Source: Margaritifera margaritifera (lineage: Eukaryota; Mollusca; Bivalvia; Unionida; Margaritiferidae). From it: DNA of 64,000 nt. Below are positions 1-14,506 of this stretch, one piece after another; position 1 is the first letter of the stretch, and every line of letters begins with the position of its first letter. Where the stretch lies: the NCBI GenBank assembly GCA_029931535.1, contig JAQPZY010000953.1, positions 588,001 through 652,000 of the forward strand. The letters are read 5' to 3'. Under the pieces are notes generated by a model. That model ran no database searches. It had not been told where the DNA came from and worked only from the letters and a program-made list of their open reading frames with translations. The position numbers and the translations under genes were made by a program.

Positions 1-557
1 TTGTCTGCCAGAAAACACAGTTTCGATCATTGTCATTAATTGCCATCGTCATGACCTTGATTTTGGCACCTTTACTTTTCCATGGATTGTTGAGATTCAA
101 CCCAATTGATCATGCGCCTTTATGTTGAAAAGGACATTTAAATTCTTGGATTTCTAGCATTTTCTTCAAACTTGACAGAACGTATGTTCACGTGATTGTC
201 AACTTGACTTTGCTTTCCATGTTATTTCTCTGAAAATTGTAGTTCGATTTCAACAATATTTGTCACGCAACTTTATATAAATGAGACACTGATTTGATCT
301 CCAGCATTCCACATCATCATTTATTGCAAATTGTATGGGCAGATCACGCTAGAAAAGGGGCAATCCGTTGGTTACATTATCTCTTAAAATTATCAAAATG
401 TAAAGTTTGACATTATAAACCGTCTATTCTTATTTTACACGAGAACAAAGTTGCAAAGTTACAAACATCTCATATAAGCAGCTATTTCATGATTAAACTA
501 TTGCTCTCTCTTCTTGTGCAAAGACTAAGTTCTTCTGCTCTAATATCTCTATCACAG

Positions 558-680
558 ATCTGAATTCGACGTGTGGAGTGGACGCTGACTGTCGTGACAC
601 CTTTGCAAAATGCAATACTACAACTCTCACCTGCCTATGCAAAATGGGATACACAAATGTAAATGGAGCTTGTAAAGCAG
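558..680 (+). CDS. EGF-like domain exon, unit 1
   Basis: The 123-bp exon (41 codons) lies between a cacag acceptor ending at 557 and a gtaagg donor at 681. It is phase 1 at both ends. The encoded domain has the spacing C-x5-C-x6-C-x6-C-x-C-x10-C and ends CLCKMGYTNVNGAC, the standard C-x-C-x2-G-Y-x-G-x-C tail of EGF-like domains, which form three disulphides (1-3, 2-4, 5-6). The calcium-binding signature at the N-terminus is not obvious. Because the exon is symmetric and a multiple of three, any number of copies can be spliced in series without changing frame. It is one of ten copies that look identical over the core region. Confidence 0.9.
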
Positions 681-876
681 GTAAGGAACTGTCATGGTTT
701 TCTCAACATATAAAATTACCAATCCCAAGATAGAAACAAACACGCAATTTATTTTTGCAAAATTGACAGTATTCGGTTATTTTAGTCTCACCATTTCACA
801 TTATATTGAATTCGATTCTAAACATTTTTTACCATTCAGTATCTTCAGAAAATTTATCTATATTGATATAAATATA

Positions 877-880
<4 letters not shown>

Positions 881-927
<47 letters not shown>
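881..927. repeat. (TA)n microsatellite of array unit 1
   Basis: Alternating TA of about 47 nt, at a fixed place about 200 nt after the EGF donor. The same tract recurs in every unit at 3146-3185, 5404-5461, 7679-7724, 9942-9999, 12217-12238, 14456-14499, 16717-16772, 18990-19051, 21271-21330 and 24006-24055, with lengths of roughly 22 to 62 nt. Confidence 0.95.
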
Positions 928-934
<7 letters not shown>

Positions 935-2823
935 AATGTATGTGAGTGTGACCTTATAGATATATGCACTTGTAATGAAGAGATTGTTTTATGATGTAAT
1001 TAGCTGCTTCACGCTGTACAATTTCGCAGACAGTTACTTTTCCTCCGGATTAAATGAAATGCAATTACCGAAGTTGGGTTTTCCGTTGTTGGCGGTCTGA
1101 TTAAGGGAGAAGTATTATTTTCATACATATTGAAAGTTCCTTCTAATGAAACAGCAAACACGTCAAAATGTATATGCGATCACTGAAATAGTTGTACAAT
1201 ATTTCTCAGCAACGTCAAATTCTTACCTAACTTTCATCAAATAATAATTGTACACATCGAACCATCGCTTATGATGTCGTCACATCAGTGGCGGTTGTTA
1301 TGTTTGCCTCGAGAAAAACAATATCAGGGATTAAAAGGAGAGAAAAACTGGGTTCAGTGTAAGGAATCTGATCCTTATGTATCATGCGAAAGGCACTTAC
1401 GACATTCGCTTTTTAGCAGCAGGCTGTAACTGATCCATTCACAAAATCCATTTGGGTTTCGTTGAACATTCATCGTTCACCGATTTACATAGTCACTCTT
1501 CGTTTTCTTCATAAAGCATTCATCATTGTATTTGGGTTCATTCTAAATACGGTTTTTGTTTCGCTGGTAAAAATAGCAATTTCAGGATTTGTAATCACGT
1601 TTTCCATCCATTCGTCCGTACGTTTGTCCATTTCTCTATTAAACAATCGGTTTCCGCAAGATAAAGTGACTGGGAATGATGGGTTTTTAACCAAATTTGG
1701 TTTGGTGCTTTATATCAAGAAGACATCAAATGAGTTCAGTTCTAAGGCTACCATATCATCATTTAGAGGAGTTATGGCCCCTGATTTCCAATTCTCCTAA
1801 AAGAAATTGCCGCAGTTTGACCGTACCAAGAAATATTAGATTTCGTGGTTGCTTTGCAGGGTTTCAACCATTTCTGGTGTATGGCTTTCTGTCCAGTAAT
1901 CTTTCAATGAGTTCAATTGCAGTTTTCCGCCGCTACCTTTACAAACATTATAACTATTGATTAACCATCCCCCTGACTTCAGGTTCTGTATTATAACTTT
2001 AGAAATTAAAGCTGCATTTCAGGCAAATTAGGTATGCGGTTCTACCTTGAAGAGACCTCAACAAAAGTTCAATTTGCAGTATTGTGAGACATCATTTACA
2101 GGAGTTATACCCTGTCGCAGCTGCACAGATTCAAAACGTTAATTTTCCATACAAATCAAGATTGTAATTAACTTTTATCGAACATTAGATTTCGTTTTCA
2201 TTTTCTGCTGAATTCTCGTACAAGGAACGAATAGACTATATGACTACCAAAATGTTCAGCTTTTGCTTGTCTGCCAGAAAACACAGTTTCGATCATTGTC
2301 ATTAATTGCCATCGTCATGACCTTGATTTTGGCACCTTTACTTTTCCATGGATTGTTGAGATTCAACCCAATTGATCATGCGCCTTTATGTTGAAAAGGA
2401 CATTTAAATTCTTGGATTTCTAGCATTTTCTTCAAACTTGACAGAACGTATGTTCACGTGATTGTCAACTTGACTTTGCTTTCCATGTTATTTCTCTGAA
2501 AATTGTAGTTCGATTTCAACAATATTTGTCACGCAACTTTATATAAATGAGACACTGATTTGATCTCCAGCATTCCACATCATCATTTATTGCAAATTGT
2601 ATGGGCAGATCACGCTAGAAAAGGGGCAATCCGTTGGTTACATTATCTCTTAAAATTATCAAAATGTAAAGTTTGACATTATAAACCGTCTATTCTTATT
2701 TTACACGAGAACAAAGTTGCAAAGTTACAAACATCTCATATAAGCAGCTATTTCATGATTAAACTATTGCTCTCTCTTCTTGTGCAAAGACTAAGTTCTT
2801 CTGCTCTAATATCTCTATCACAG

Positions 2824-2946
2824 ATCTGAATTCGACGTGTGGAGTGGACGCTGACTGTCGTGACACCTTTGCAAAATGCAATACTACAACTCTCACCTGC
2901 CTATGCAAAATGGGATACACAAATGTAAATGGAGCTTGTAAAGCAG
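2824..2946 (+). CDS. EGF-like domain exon, unit 2
   Basis: Same six-cysteine domain, acceptor and donor as unit 1. It sits in a subtype A unit whose following TA tract (3146-3185) is about 40 nt. Confidence 0.9.
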
Positions 2947-3142
2947 GTAAGGAACTGTCATGGTTTTCTCAACATATAAAATTACCAATCCCAAGATAGA
3001 AACAAACACGCAATTTATTTTTGCAAAATTGACAGTATTCGGTTATTTTAGTCTCACCATTTCACATTATATTGAATTCGATTCTAAACATTTTTTACCA
3101 TTCAGTATCTTCAGAAAATTTATCTATATTGATATAAATATA

Positions 3143-3192
<50 letters not shown>

Positions 3193-5081
3193 AATGTATG
3201 TGAGTGTGACCTTATAGATATATGCACTTGTAATGAAGAGATTGTTTTATGATGTAATTAGCTGCTTCACGCTGTACAATTTCGCAGACAGTTACTTTTC
3301 CTCCGGATTAAATGAAATGCAATTACCGAAGTTGGGTTTTCCGTTGTTGGCGGTCTGATTAAGGGAGAAGTATTATTTTCATACATATTGAAAGTTCCTT
3401 CTAATGAAACAGCAAACACGTCAAATGTATATGCGATCACTGAAATAGTTGTACAATATTTCTCAGCAACGTCAAATTCTTACCTAACTTTCATCAAATA
3501 ATAATTGTACACATCGAACCATCGCTTATGATGTCGTCACATCAGTGGCGGTTGTTATGTTTGCCTCGAGAAAAACAATATCAGGGATTAAAAGGAGAGA
3601 AAAACTGGGTTCAGTGTAAGGAATCTGATCCTTATGTATCATGCGAAAGGCACTTACGACATTCGCTTTTTAGCAGCAGGCTGTAACTGATCCATTCACA
3701 AAATCCATTTGGGTTTCGTTGAACATTCATCGTTCACCGATTTACATAGTCACTCTTCGTTTTCTTCATAAAGCATTCATCATTGTATTTGGGTTCATTC
3801 TAAATACGGTTTTTGTTTCGCTGGTAAAAATAGCAATTTCAGGATTTGTAATCACGTTTTCCATCCATTCGTCTGTACGTTTGTCCATTTCTCTATTAAA
3901 CAATCGGTTTCCGCAAGATAAAGTGACTGGGAATGATGGGTTTTTAACCAAATTTGGTTTGGTGCTTTATATCAAGAAGACATCAAAATGAGTTCAGTTC
4001 TAAGGCTACCATATCATCATTTAGAGGAGTTATGGCCCCTGATTTCCAATTCTCCTAAAAGAAATTGCCGTAGTTTGACCGTACCAAGAAATATTAGATT
4101 TCGTGGTTGCTTTGCAGGGTTTCAACCATTTCTGGTGTATGGCTTTCTGTCCAGTAATCTTTCAATGAGTTCAATTGCAGTTTTCCGCCGCTACCTTTAC
4201 AAACATTATAACTATTGATTAACCATCCCCCTGACTTCAGGTTCTGTATTATAACTTTAGAAATTAAAGCTGCATTTCAGGCAAATTAGGTATGCGGTTC
4301 TACCTTGAAGAGACCTCAACAAAAGTTCAATTTGCAGTATTGTGAGACATCATTTACAGGAGTTATGCCCTGTCGCAGCTGCACAGATTCAAAACGTTAA
4401 TTTTCCATACAAATCAAGATTGTAATTAACTTTTATCGAACATTAGATTTTGTTTTCATTTTCTGCTGAATTCTCGTACAAGGAACGAATAGACTATATG
4501 ACTACCAAAATGTTCAGCTTTTGCTTGTCTGCCAGAAAACACAGTTTCGATCATTGTCATTAATTGCCATCGTCATGACCTTGATTTTGGCACCTTTACT
4601 TTTCCATGGATTGTTGAGATTCAACCCAATTGATCATGCGCCTTTATGTTGAAAAGGACATTTAAATTCTTGGATTTCTAGCATTTTCTTCAAACTTGAC
4701 AGAACGTATGTTCACGTGATTGTCAACTTGACTTTGCTTTCCATGTTATTTCTCTGAAAATTGTAGTTCGATTTCAACAATATTTGTCACGCAACTTTAT
4801 ATAAATGAGACACTGATTTGATCTCCAGCATTCCACATCATCATTTATTGCAAATTGTATGGGCAGATCACGCTAGAAAAGGGGCAATCCGTTGGTTACA
4901 TTATCTCTTAAAATTATCAAAATGTAAAGTTTGACATTATAAACCGTCTATTCTTATTTTACACGAGAACAAAGTTGCAAAGTTACAAACATCTCATATA
5001 AGCAGCTATTTCATGATTAAACTATTGCTCTCTCTTCTTGTGCAAAGACTAAGTTCTTCTGCTCTAATATCTCTATCACAG

Positions 5082-5204
5082 ATCTGAATTCGACGTGTGG
5101 AGTGGACGCTGACTGTCGTGACACCTTTGCAAAATGCAATACTACAACTCTCACCTGCCTATGCAAAATGGGATACACAAATGTAAATGGAGCTTGTAAA
5201 GCAG
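5082..5204 (+). CDS. EGF-like domain exon, unit 3
   Basis: All six cysteines and both splice sites are intact. The intron downstream belongs to subtype B. The TA tract at 5404-5461 is about 58 nt. Confidence 0.9.
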
Positions 5205-5400
5205 GTAAGGAACTGTCATGGTTTTCTCAACATATAAAATTACCAATCCCAAGATAGAAACAAACACGCAATTTATTTTTGCAAAATTGACAGTATTCGG
5301 TTATTTTAGTCTCACCATTTCACATTATATTGAATTCGATTCTAAGCATTTTTTACCATTCAGTATCTTCAGAAAATTTATCTATATTGATATAAATATA

Positions 5401-5468
<68 letters not shown>

Positions 5469-7356
5469 AATGTATGTGAGTGTGACCTTATAGATATATG
5501 CACTTGTAATGAAGAGATTGTTTTATGATGTAATTAGCTGCTTCACGCTGTACAATTTCGCAGACAGTTACTTTTCCTCCGGATTAAATGAAATGCAATT
5601 ACCGAAGTTGGGTTTTCCGTTGTTGGCGGTCTGATTAAGGGAGAAGTATTATTTTCATACATATTGAAAGTTCCTTCTAATGAAACAGCAAACACATCAA
5701 ATGTATATGCGATCACTGAAATAGTTGTACAATATTTCTCAGCAACGTCAAATTCTTACCTAACTTTCATCAAATAATAATTGTACACATCGAACCATCG
5801 CTTATGATGTCGTCACATCAGTGGCGGTTGTTATGTTTGCCTCGAGAAAAACAATATCAGGGATTAAAAGGAGAGAAAAACTGGGTTCAGTGTAAGGAAT
5901 CTGATCCTTATGTATCATGCGAAAGGCACTTACGACATTCGCTTTTTAGCAGCAGGCTGTAACTGATCCATTCACAAAATCCATTTGCGTTTCGTTGAAC
6001 ATTCATCGTTCACCGATTTACATAGTCACTCTTCGTTTTCTTCATAAAGCATTCATCATTGTATTTGGGTTCATTCTAAATACGGTTTTTGTTTCGCTGG
6101 TAAAAATAGCAATTTCAGGATTTGTAATCACGTTTTCCATCCATTCGTCCGTACGTTTGTCCATTTCTCTATTAAATAATCGGTTTCCGCAAGATAAAGT
6201 GACTGGGAATTATCGGATTTTAACCAAATTTGGTTTGGTGCTTTATATCAAGAAGACATCAAAATGAGTTCAATTCTAAGCCTTCCATATCATCATTTAG
6301 AGGAGTTATGGCCCCTGATTTCCAATTCTCCTAAAAGAAATTGCCGCAGTTTGACCGTACCAAGAAATATTAGATTTCGTGGTTGCTTTGCAGGGTTTCA
6401 ACCATTTCTGGTGTATGGCTTTCTGTCCAGTAATCTTTCAATGAGTTCAATTGCAGTTTTCCGCCGCTACCTTTACAAACATTATAACTATTGATTAACC
6501 ATCCCCCTGACTTCAGGTTCTGTATTATAACTTTAGAAATTAAAGCTGCATTCAGGCAAATTAGGTATGCGGCTCTACCTTGAAGAGACCTCTACAAAAG
6601 TTCAATTTGCAGCATTGTGTGACATCATTTACAGGAGTTATGCCCTGTCGCAGCTGCACAGATTCAAAACGTTAATTTTCCATACAAATCAAGATTGTAA
6701 TTAACTTTTATCGAACATTAGATTTCGTTTTCATTTTCTGCTGAATTCTCGTACAAGGAACGAATAGACTATATGACTACCAAAATGTTCAGCTTTTGCT
6801 TGTCTGCCAGAAAACACAGTTTCGATCATTGTCATTAATTGCCATCGTCATGACCTTGATTTTGGCACCTTTACTTTTCCATGGATTGTTGAGATTCAAC
6901 CCAATTGATCATGCGCCTTTATGTTGAAAAGGACATTTAAATTCTTGGATTTCTAGCATTTTCTTCAAACTTGACAGAACGTATGTTCACGTGATTGTCA
7001 ACTTGACTTTGCTTTCCATGTTATTTCTCTGAAAATTGTAGTTCGATTTCAACAATATTTGTCACGCAACTTTATATAAATGAGACACTGATTTGATCTC
7101 CAGCATTCCACATCATCATTTATTGCAAATTGTATGGGCAGATCACGCTAGAAAAGGGGCAATCCGTTGGTTACATTATCTCTTAAAATTATCAAAATGT
7201 AAAGTTTGGCATTATAAACCGTCTATTCTTATTTTACACGAGAACAAAGTTGCAAAGTTACAAACATCTCATATAAGCAGCTATTTCATGATTAAACTAT
7301 TGCTCTCTCTTCTTGTGCAAAGACTAAGTTCTTCTGCTCTAATATCTCTATCACAG

Positions 7357-7479
7357 ATCTGAATTCGACGTGTGGAGTGGACGCTGACTGTCGTGACACC
7401 TTTGCAAAATGCAATACTACAACTCTCACCTGCCTATGCAAAATGGGATACACAAATGTAAATGGAGCTTGTAAAGCAG
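7357..7479 (+). CDS. EGF-like domain exon, unit 4
   Basis: Intact exon between cacag and gtaagg. The intron before it carries the subtype B marker 'tttggca' and the intron after it is subtype A, so the exon sits at a B-to-A junction. Confidence 0.9.
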
Positions 7480-7675
7480 GTAAGGAACTGTCATGGTTTT
7501 CTCAACATATAAAATTACCAATCCCAAGATAGAAACAAACACGCAATTTATTTTTGCAAAATTGACAGTATTCGGTTATTTTAGTCTCACCATTTCACAT
7601 TATATTGAATTCGATTCTAAGCATTTTTTACCATTCAGTATCTTCAGAAAATTTATCTATATTGATATAAATATA

Positions 7676-7731
<56 letters not shown>

Positions 7732-9619
7732 AATGTATGTGAGTGTGACCTTATAGATATATGCACTTGTAATGAAGAGATTGTTTTATGATGTAATTAG
7801 CTGCTTCACGCTGTACAATTTCGCAGACAGTTACTTTTCCTCCGGATTAAATGAAATGCAATTACCGAAGTTGGGTTTTCCGTTGTTGGCGGTCTGAAAA
7901 AGGGAGAAGTATTATTTTCATACATATTGAATGTTCCTTCTAATGAAACAGCAAACACGTCAAATGTATATGCGATCACTGAAATAGTTGTACAATATTT
8001 CTCAGCAACGTCAAATTCTTACCTAACTTTCATCAAATAATAATTGTACACATCGAACCATCGCTTATGATGTCGTCACATCAGTGGCGGTTGTTATGTT
8101 TGCCTCGAGAAAAACAATATCAGGGATTAAAAGGAGAGAAAAACTGGGTTCAGTGTAAGGAATCTGATCCTTATGTATCATGCGAAAGGCACTTACGACA
8201 TTCGCTTTTTAGCAGCAGGCTGTAACTGATCCATTCACAAAATCCATTTGGGTTTCGTTGAACATTCATCGTTCACCGATTTACATAGTCACTCTTCGTT
8301 TTCTTCATAAAGCATTCATCATTGTATTTGGGTTCATTCTAAATACGGTTTTTGTTTCGCTGGTAAAAATAGCAATTTCAGGATTTGTAATCACGTTTTC
8401 CATCCATTCGTCCGTACGTTTGTCCATTTCTCTATTAAACAATCGGTTTCCGCAAGATAAAGTGACTGGGAATGATGGGTTTTTAACCAAATTTGGTTTG
8501 GTGCTTTATATCAAGAAGACATCAAATGAGTTCAGTTCTAAGGCTACCATATCATCATTTAGAGGAGTTATGGCCCCTGATTTCCAATTCTCCTAAAAGA
8601 AATTGCCGCAGTTTGACCGTACCAAGAAATATTAGATTTCGTGGTTGCTTTGCAGGGTTTCAACCATTTCTGGTGTATGGCTTTCTGTCCAGTAATCTTT
8701 CAATGAGTTCAATTGCAGTTTTCCGCCGCTACCTTTACAAACATTATAACTATTGATTAACCATCCCCCTGACTTCAGGTTCTGTATTATAACTTTAGAA
8801 ATTAAAGCTGCATTTCAGGCAAATTAGGTATGCGGTTCTACCTTGAAGAGACCTCTACAAAAGTTCAATTTGCAGTATTGTGAGACATCATTTACAGGAG
8901 TTATACCCTGTCGCAGCTGCACAGATTCAAAACGTTAATTTTCCATACAAATCAAGATTGTAATTAACTTTTATCGAACATTAGATTTCGTTTTCATTTT
9001 CTGCTGAATTCTCGTACAAGGAACGAATAGACTATATGACTACCAAAATGTTCAGCTTTTGCTTGTCTGCCAGAAAACACAGTTTCGATCATTGTCATTA
9101 ATTGCCATCGTCATGACCTTGATTTTGGCACCTTTACTTTTCCATGGATTGTTGAGATTCAACCCAATTGATCATGCGCCTTTATGTTGAAAAGGACATT
9201 TAAATTCTTGGATTTCTAGCATTTTCTTCAAACTTGACAGAACGTATGTTCACGTGATTGTCAACTTGACTTTGCTTTCCATGTTATTTCTCTGAAAATT
9301 GTAGTTCGATTTCAACAATATTTGTCACCCAAGTTTATATAAATGAGACACTGATTTGATCTCCAGCATTCCACATCATCATTTATTGCAAATTGTATGG
9401 GCAGATCACGCTAGAAAAGGGGCAATCCGTTGGTTACATTATCTCTTAAAATTATCAAAATGTAAAGTTTGACATTATAAACCGTCTATTCTTATTTTAC
9501 ACGAGAACAAAGTTGCAAAGTTACAAACATCTCATATAAGCAGCTATTTCATGATTAAACTATTGCTCTCTCTTCTTGTGCAAAGACTAAGTTCCTCTGC
9601 TCTAATATCTCTATCACAG

Positions 9620-9742
9620 ATCTGAATTCGACGTGTGGAGTGGACGCTGACTGTCGTGACACCTTTGCAAAATGCAATACTACAACTCTCACCTGCCTAT
9701 GCAAAATGGGATACACAAATGTAAATGGAGCTTGTAAAGCAG
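9620..9742 (+). CDS. EGF-like domain exon, unit 5
   Basis: Intact six-cysteine exon. The upstream intron has 'gttcctctgctc' in place of 'gttcttctgctc', shared only with unit 8. The TA tract at 9942-9999 is about 58 nt. Confidence 0.9.
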
Positions 9743-9938
9743 GTAAGGAACTGTCATGGTTTTCTCAACATATAAAATTACCAATCCCAAGATAGAAACA
9801 AACACGCAATTTATTTTTGCAAAATTGACAGTATTCGGTTATTTTAGTCTCACCATTTCACATTATATTGAATTCGATTCTAAACATTTTTTACCATTCA
9901 GTATCTTCAGAAAATTTATCTATATTGATATAAATATA

Positions 9939-10006
<68 letters not shown>

Positions 10007-11894
10007 AATGTATGTGAGTGTGACCTTATAGATATATGCACTTGTAATGAAGAGATTGTTTTATGATGTAATTAGCTGCTTCACGCTGTACAATTTCGCA
10101 GACAGTTACTTTTCCTCCGGATTAAATGAAATGCAATTACCGAAGTTGGGTTTTCCGTTGTTGGCGGTCTGATTAAGGGAGAAGTATTATTTTCATACAT
10201 ATTGAAAGTTCCTTCTAATGAAACAGCAAACACATCAAATGTATATGCGATCACTGAAATAGTTGTACAATATTTCTCAGCAACGTCAAATTCTTACCTA
10301 ACTTTCATCAAATAATAATTGTACACATCGAACCATCGCTTATGATGTCGTCACATCAGTGGCGGTTGTTATGTTTGCCTCGAGAAAAACAATATCAGGG
10401 ATTAAAAGGAGAGAAAAACTGGGTTCAGTGTAAGGAATCTGATCCTTATGTATCATGCGAAAGGCACTTACGACATTCGCTTTTTAGCAGCAGGCTGTAA
10501 CTGATCCATTCACAAAATCCATTTGCGTTTCGTTGAACATTCATCGTTCACCGATTTACATAGTCACTCTTCGTTTTCTTCATAAAGCATTCATCATTGT
10601 ATTTGGGTTCATTCTAAATACGGTTTTTGTTTCGCTGGTAAAAATAGCAATTTCAGGATTTGTAATCACGTTTTCCATCCATTCGTCCGTACGTTTGTCC
10701 ATTTCTCTATTAAATAATCGGTTTCCGCAAGATAAAGTGACTGGGAATTATCGGATTTTAACCAAATTTGGTTTGGTGCTTTATATCAAGAAGACATCAA
10801 AATGAGTTCAATTCTAAGCCTTCCATATCATCATTTAGAGGAGTTATGGCCCCTGATTTCCAATTCTCCTAAAAGAAATTGCCGCAGTTTGACCGTACCA
10901 AGAAATATTAGATTTCGTGGTTGCTTTGCAGGGTTTCAACCATTTCTGGTGTATGGCTTTCTGTCCAGTAATCTTTCAATGAGTTCAATTGCAGTTTTCC
11001 GCCGCTACCTTTACAAACATTATAACTATTGATTAACCATCCCCCTGACTTCAGGTTCTGTATTATAACTTTAGAAATTAAAGCTGCATTCAGGCAAATT
11101 AGGTATGCGGCTCTACCTTGAAGAGACCTCTACAAAAGTTCAATTTGCAGCATTGTGTGACATCATTTACAGGAGTTATGCCCTGTCGCAGCTGCACAGA
11201 TTCAAAACGTTAATTTTCCATACAAATCAAGATTGTAATTAACTTTTATCGAACATTAGATTTCGTTTTCATTTTCTGCTGAATTCTCGTACAAGGAACG
11301 AATAGACTATATGACTACCAAAATGTTCAGCTTTTGCTTGTCTGCCAGAAAACACAGTTTCGATCATTGTCATTAATTGCCATCGTCATGACCTTGATTT
11401 TGGCACCTTTACTTTTCCATGGATTGTTGAGATTCAACCCAATTGATCATGCGCCTTTATGTTGAAAAGGACATTTAAATTCTTGGATTTCTAGCATTTT
11501 CTTCAAACTTGACAGAACGTATGTTCACGTGATTGTCAACTTGACTTTGCTTTCCATGTTATTTCTCTGAAAATTGTAGTTCGATTTCAACAATATTTGT
11601 CACGCAACTTTATATAAATGAGACACTGATTTGATCTCCAGCATTCCACATCATCATTTATTGCAAATTGTATGGGCAGATCACGCTAGAAAAGGGGCAA
11701 TCCGTTGGTTACATTATCTCTTAAAATTATCAAAATGTAAAGTTTGGCATTATAAACCGTCTATTCTTATTTTACACGAGAACAAAGTTGCAAAGTTACA
11801 AACATCTCATATAAGCAGCTATTTCATGATTAAACTATTGCTCTCTCTTCTTGTGCAAAGACTAAGTTCTTCTGCTCTAATATCTCTATCACAG

Positions 11895-12017
11895 ATCTGA
11901 ATTCGACGTGTGGAGTGGACGCTGACTGTCGTGACACCTTTGCAAAATGCAATACTACAACTCTCACCTGCCTATGCAAAATGGGATACACAAATGTAAA
12001 TGGAGCTTGTAAAGCAG
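11895..12017 (+). CDS. EGF-like domain exon, unit 6
   Basis: Intact six-cysteine exon. It is followed by the shortest TA tract of the array (12217-12238, about 22 nt), which explains the short unit of 2239 bp. Confidence 0.9.
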
Positions 12018-14133
12018 GTAAGGAACTGTCATGGTTTTCTCAACATATAAAATTACCAATCCCAAGATAGAAACAAACACGCAATTTATTTTTGCAAAAT
12101 TGACAGTATTCGGTTATTTTAGTCTCACCATTTCACATTATATTGAATTCGATTCTAAGCATTTTTTACCATTCAGTATCTTCAGAAAATTTATCTATAT
12201 TGATATAAATATAAACATATATATATATATATATATATGTATATAAATGTATGTGAGTGTGACCTTATAGATATATGCACTTGTAATGAAGAGATTGTTT
12301 TATGATGTAATTAGCTGCTTCACGCTGTACAATTTCGCAGACAGTTACTTTTCCTCCGGATTAAATGAAATGCAATTACCGAAGTTGGGTTTTCCGTTGT
12401 TGGCGGTCTGATTAAGGGAGAAGTATTATTTTCATACATATTGAAAGTTCCTTCTAATGAAACAGCAAACACATCAAATGTATATGCGATCACTGAAATA
12501 GTTGTACAATATTTCTCAGCAACGTCAAATTCTTACCTAACTTTCATCAAATAATAATTGTACACATCGAACCATCGCTTATGATGTCGTCACATCAGTG
12601 GCGGTTGTTATGTTTGCCTCGAGAAAAACAATATCAGGGATTAAAAGGAGAGAAAAACTGGGTTCAGTGTAAGGAATCTGATCCTTATGTATCATGCGAA
12701 AGGCACTTACGACATTCGCTTTTTAGCAGCAGGCTGTAACTGATCCATTCACAAAATCCATTTGCGTTTCGTTGAACATTCATCGTTCACCGATTTACAT
12801 AGTCACTCTTCGTTTTCTTCATAAAGCATTCATCATTGTATTTGGGTTCATTCTAAATACGGTTTTTGTTTCGCTGGTAAAAATAGCAATTTCAGGATTT
12901 GTAATCACGTTTTCCATCCATTCGTCCGTACGTTTGTCCATTTCTCTATTAAATAATCGGTTTCCGCAAGATAAAGTGACTGGGAATTATCGGATTTTAA
13001 CCAAATTTGGTTTGGTGCTTTATATCAAGAAGACATCAAAATGAGTTCAATTCTAAGCCTTCCATATCATCATTTAGAGGAGTTATGGCCCCTGATTTCC
13101 AATTCTCCTAAAAGAAATTGCCGCAGTTTGACCGTACCAAGAAATATTAGATTTCGTGGTTGCTTTGCAGGGTTTCAACCATTTCTGGTGTATGGCTTTC
13201 TGTCCAGTAATCTTTCAATGAGTTCAATTGCAGTTTTCCGCCGCTACCTTTACAAACATTATAACTATTGATTAACCATCCCCCTGACTTCAGGTTCTGT
13301 ATTATAACTTTAGAAATTAAAGCTGCATTCAGGCAAATTAGGTATGCGGCTCTACCTTGAAGAGACCTCTACAAAAGTTCAATTTGCAGCATTGTGTGAC
13401 ATCATTTACAGGAGTTATGCCCTGTCGCAGCTGCACAGATTCAAAACGTTAATTTTCCATACAAATCAAGATTGTAATTAACTTTTATCGAACATTAGAT
13501 TTCGTTTTCATTTTCTGCTGAATTCTCGTACAAGGAACGAATAGACTATATGACTACCAAAATGTTCAGCTTTTGCTTGTCTGCCAGAAAACACAGTTTC
13601 GATCATTGTCATTAATTGCCATCGTCATGACCTTGATTTTGGCACCTTTACTTTTCCATGGATTGTTGAGATTCAACCCAATTGATCATGCGCCTTTATG
13701 TTGAAAAGGACATTTAAATTCTTGGATTTCTAGCATTTTCTTCAAACTTGACAGAACGTATGTTCACGTGATTGTCAACTTGACTTTGCTTTCCATGTTA
13801 TTTCTCTGAAAATTGTAGTTCGATTTCAACAATATTTGTCACCCAAGTTTATATAAATGAGACACTGATTTGATCTCCAGCATTCCACATCATCATTTAT
13901 TGCAAATTGTATGGGCAGATCACGCTAGAAAAGGGGCAATCCGTTGGTTACATTATCTCTTAAAATTATCAAAATGTAAAGTTTGGCATTATAAACCGTC
14001 TATTCTTATTTTACACGAGAACAAAGTTGCAAAGTTACAAACATCTCATATAAGCAGCTATTTCATGATTAAACTATTGCTCTCTCTTCTTGTGCAAAGA
14101 CTAAGTTCTTCTGCTCTAATATCTCTATCACAG

Positions 14134-14256
14134 ATCTGAATTCGACGTGTGGAGTGGACGCTGACTGTCGTGACACCTTTGCAAAATGCAATACTACAAC
14201 TCTCACCTGCCTATGCAAAATGGGATACACAAATGTAAATGGAGCTTGTAAAGCAG
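14134..14256 (+). CDS. EGF-like domain exon, unit 7
   Basis: Intact six-cysteine exon with the same splice sites. It is preceded by subtype B intron and followed by subtype A intron that carries the 'gaaaaaggg' variant. Confidence 0.9.
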
Positions 14257-14452
14257 GTAAGGAACTGTCATGGTTTTCTCAACATATAAAATTACCAATC
14301 CCAAGATAGAAACAAACACGCAATTTATTTTTGCAAAATTGACAGTATTCGGTTATTTTAGTCTCACCATTTCACATTATATTGAATTCGATTCTAAGCA
14401 TTTTTTACCATTCAGTATCTTCAGAAAATTTATCTATATTGATATAAATATA

Positions 14453-14506
<54 letters not shown>

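Noticed and set aside
694..945. Repeated ORFs after each EGF exon (83-104 residues, ending in an IYIYIY run)
   Set aside because: They start inside the intron just after the splice donor, end in the (TA)n tract, and their length changes with TA length. They are intron translations.
1462..1960. Intronic ORFs of 76-112 residues and a 61-residue minus-strand ORF repeated in each unit
   Set aside because: They are broken or merged differently by single-base indels between subtypes, and no domain is recognisable. Their repetition only reflects the tandem array.
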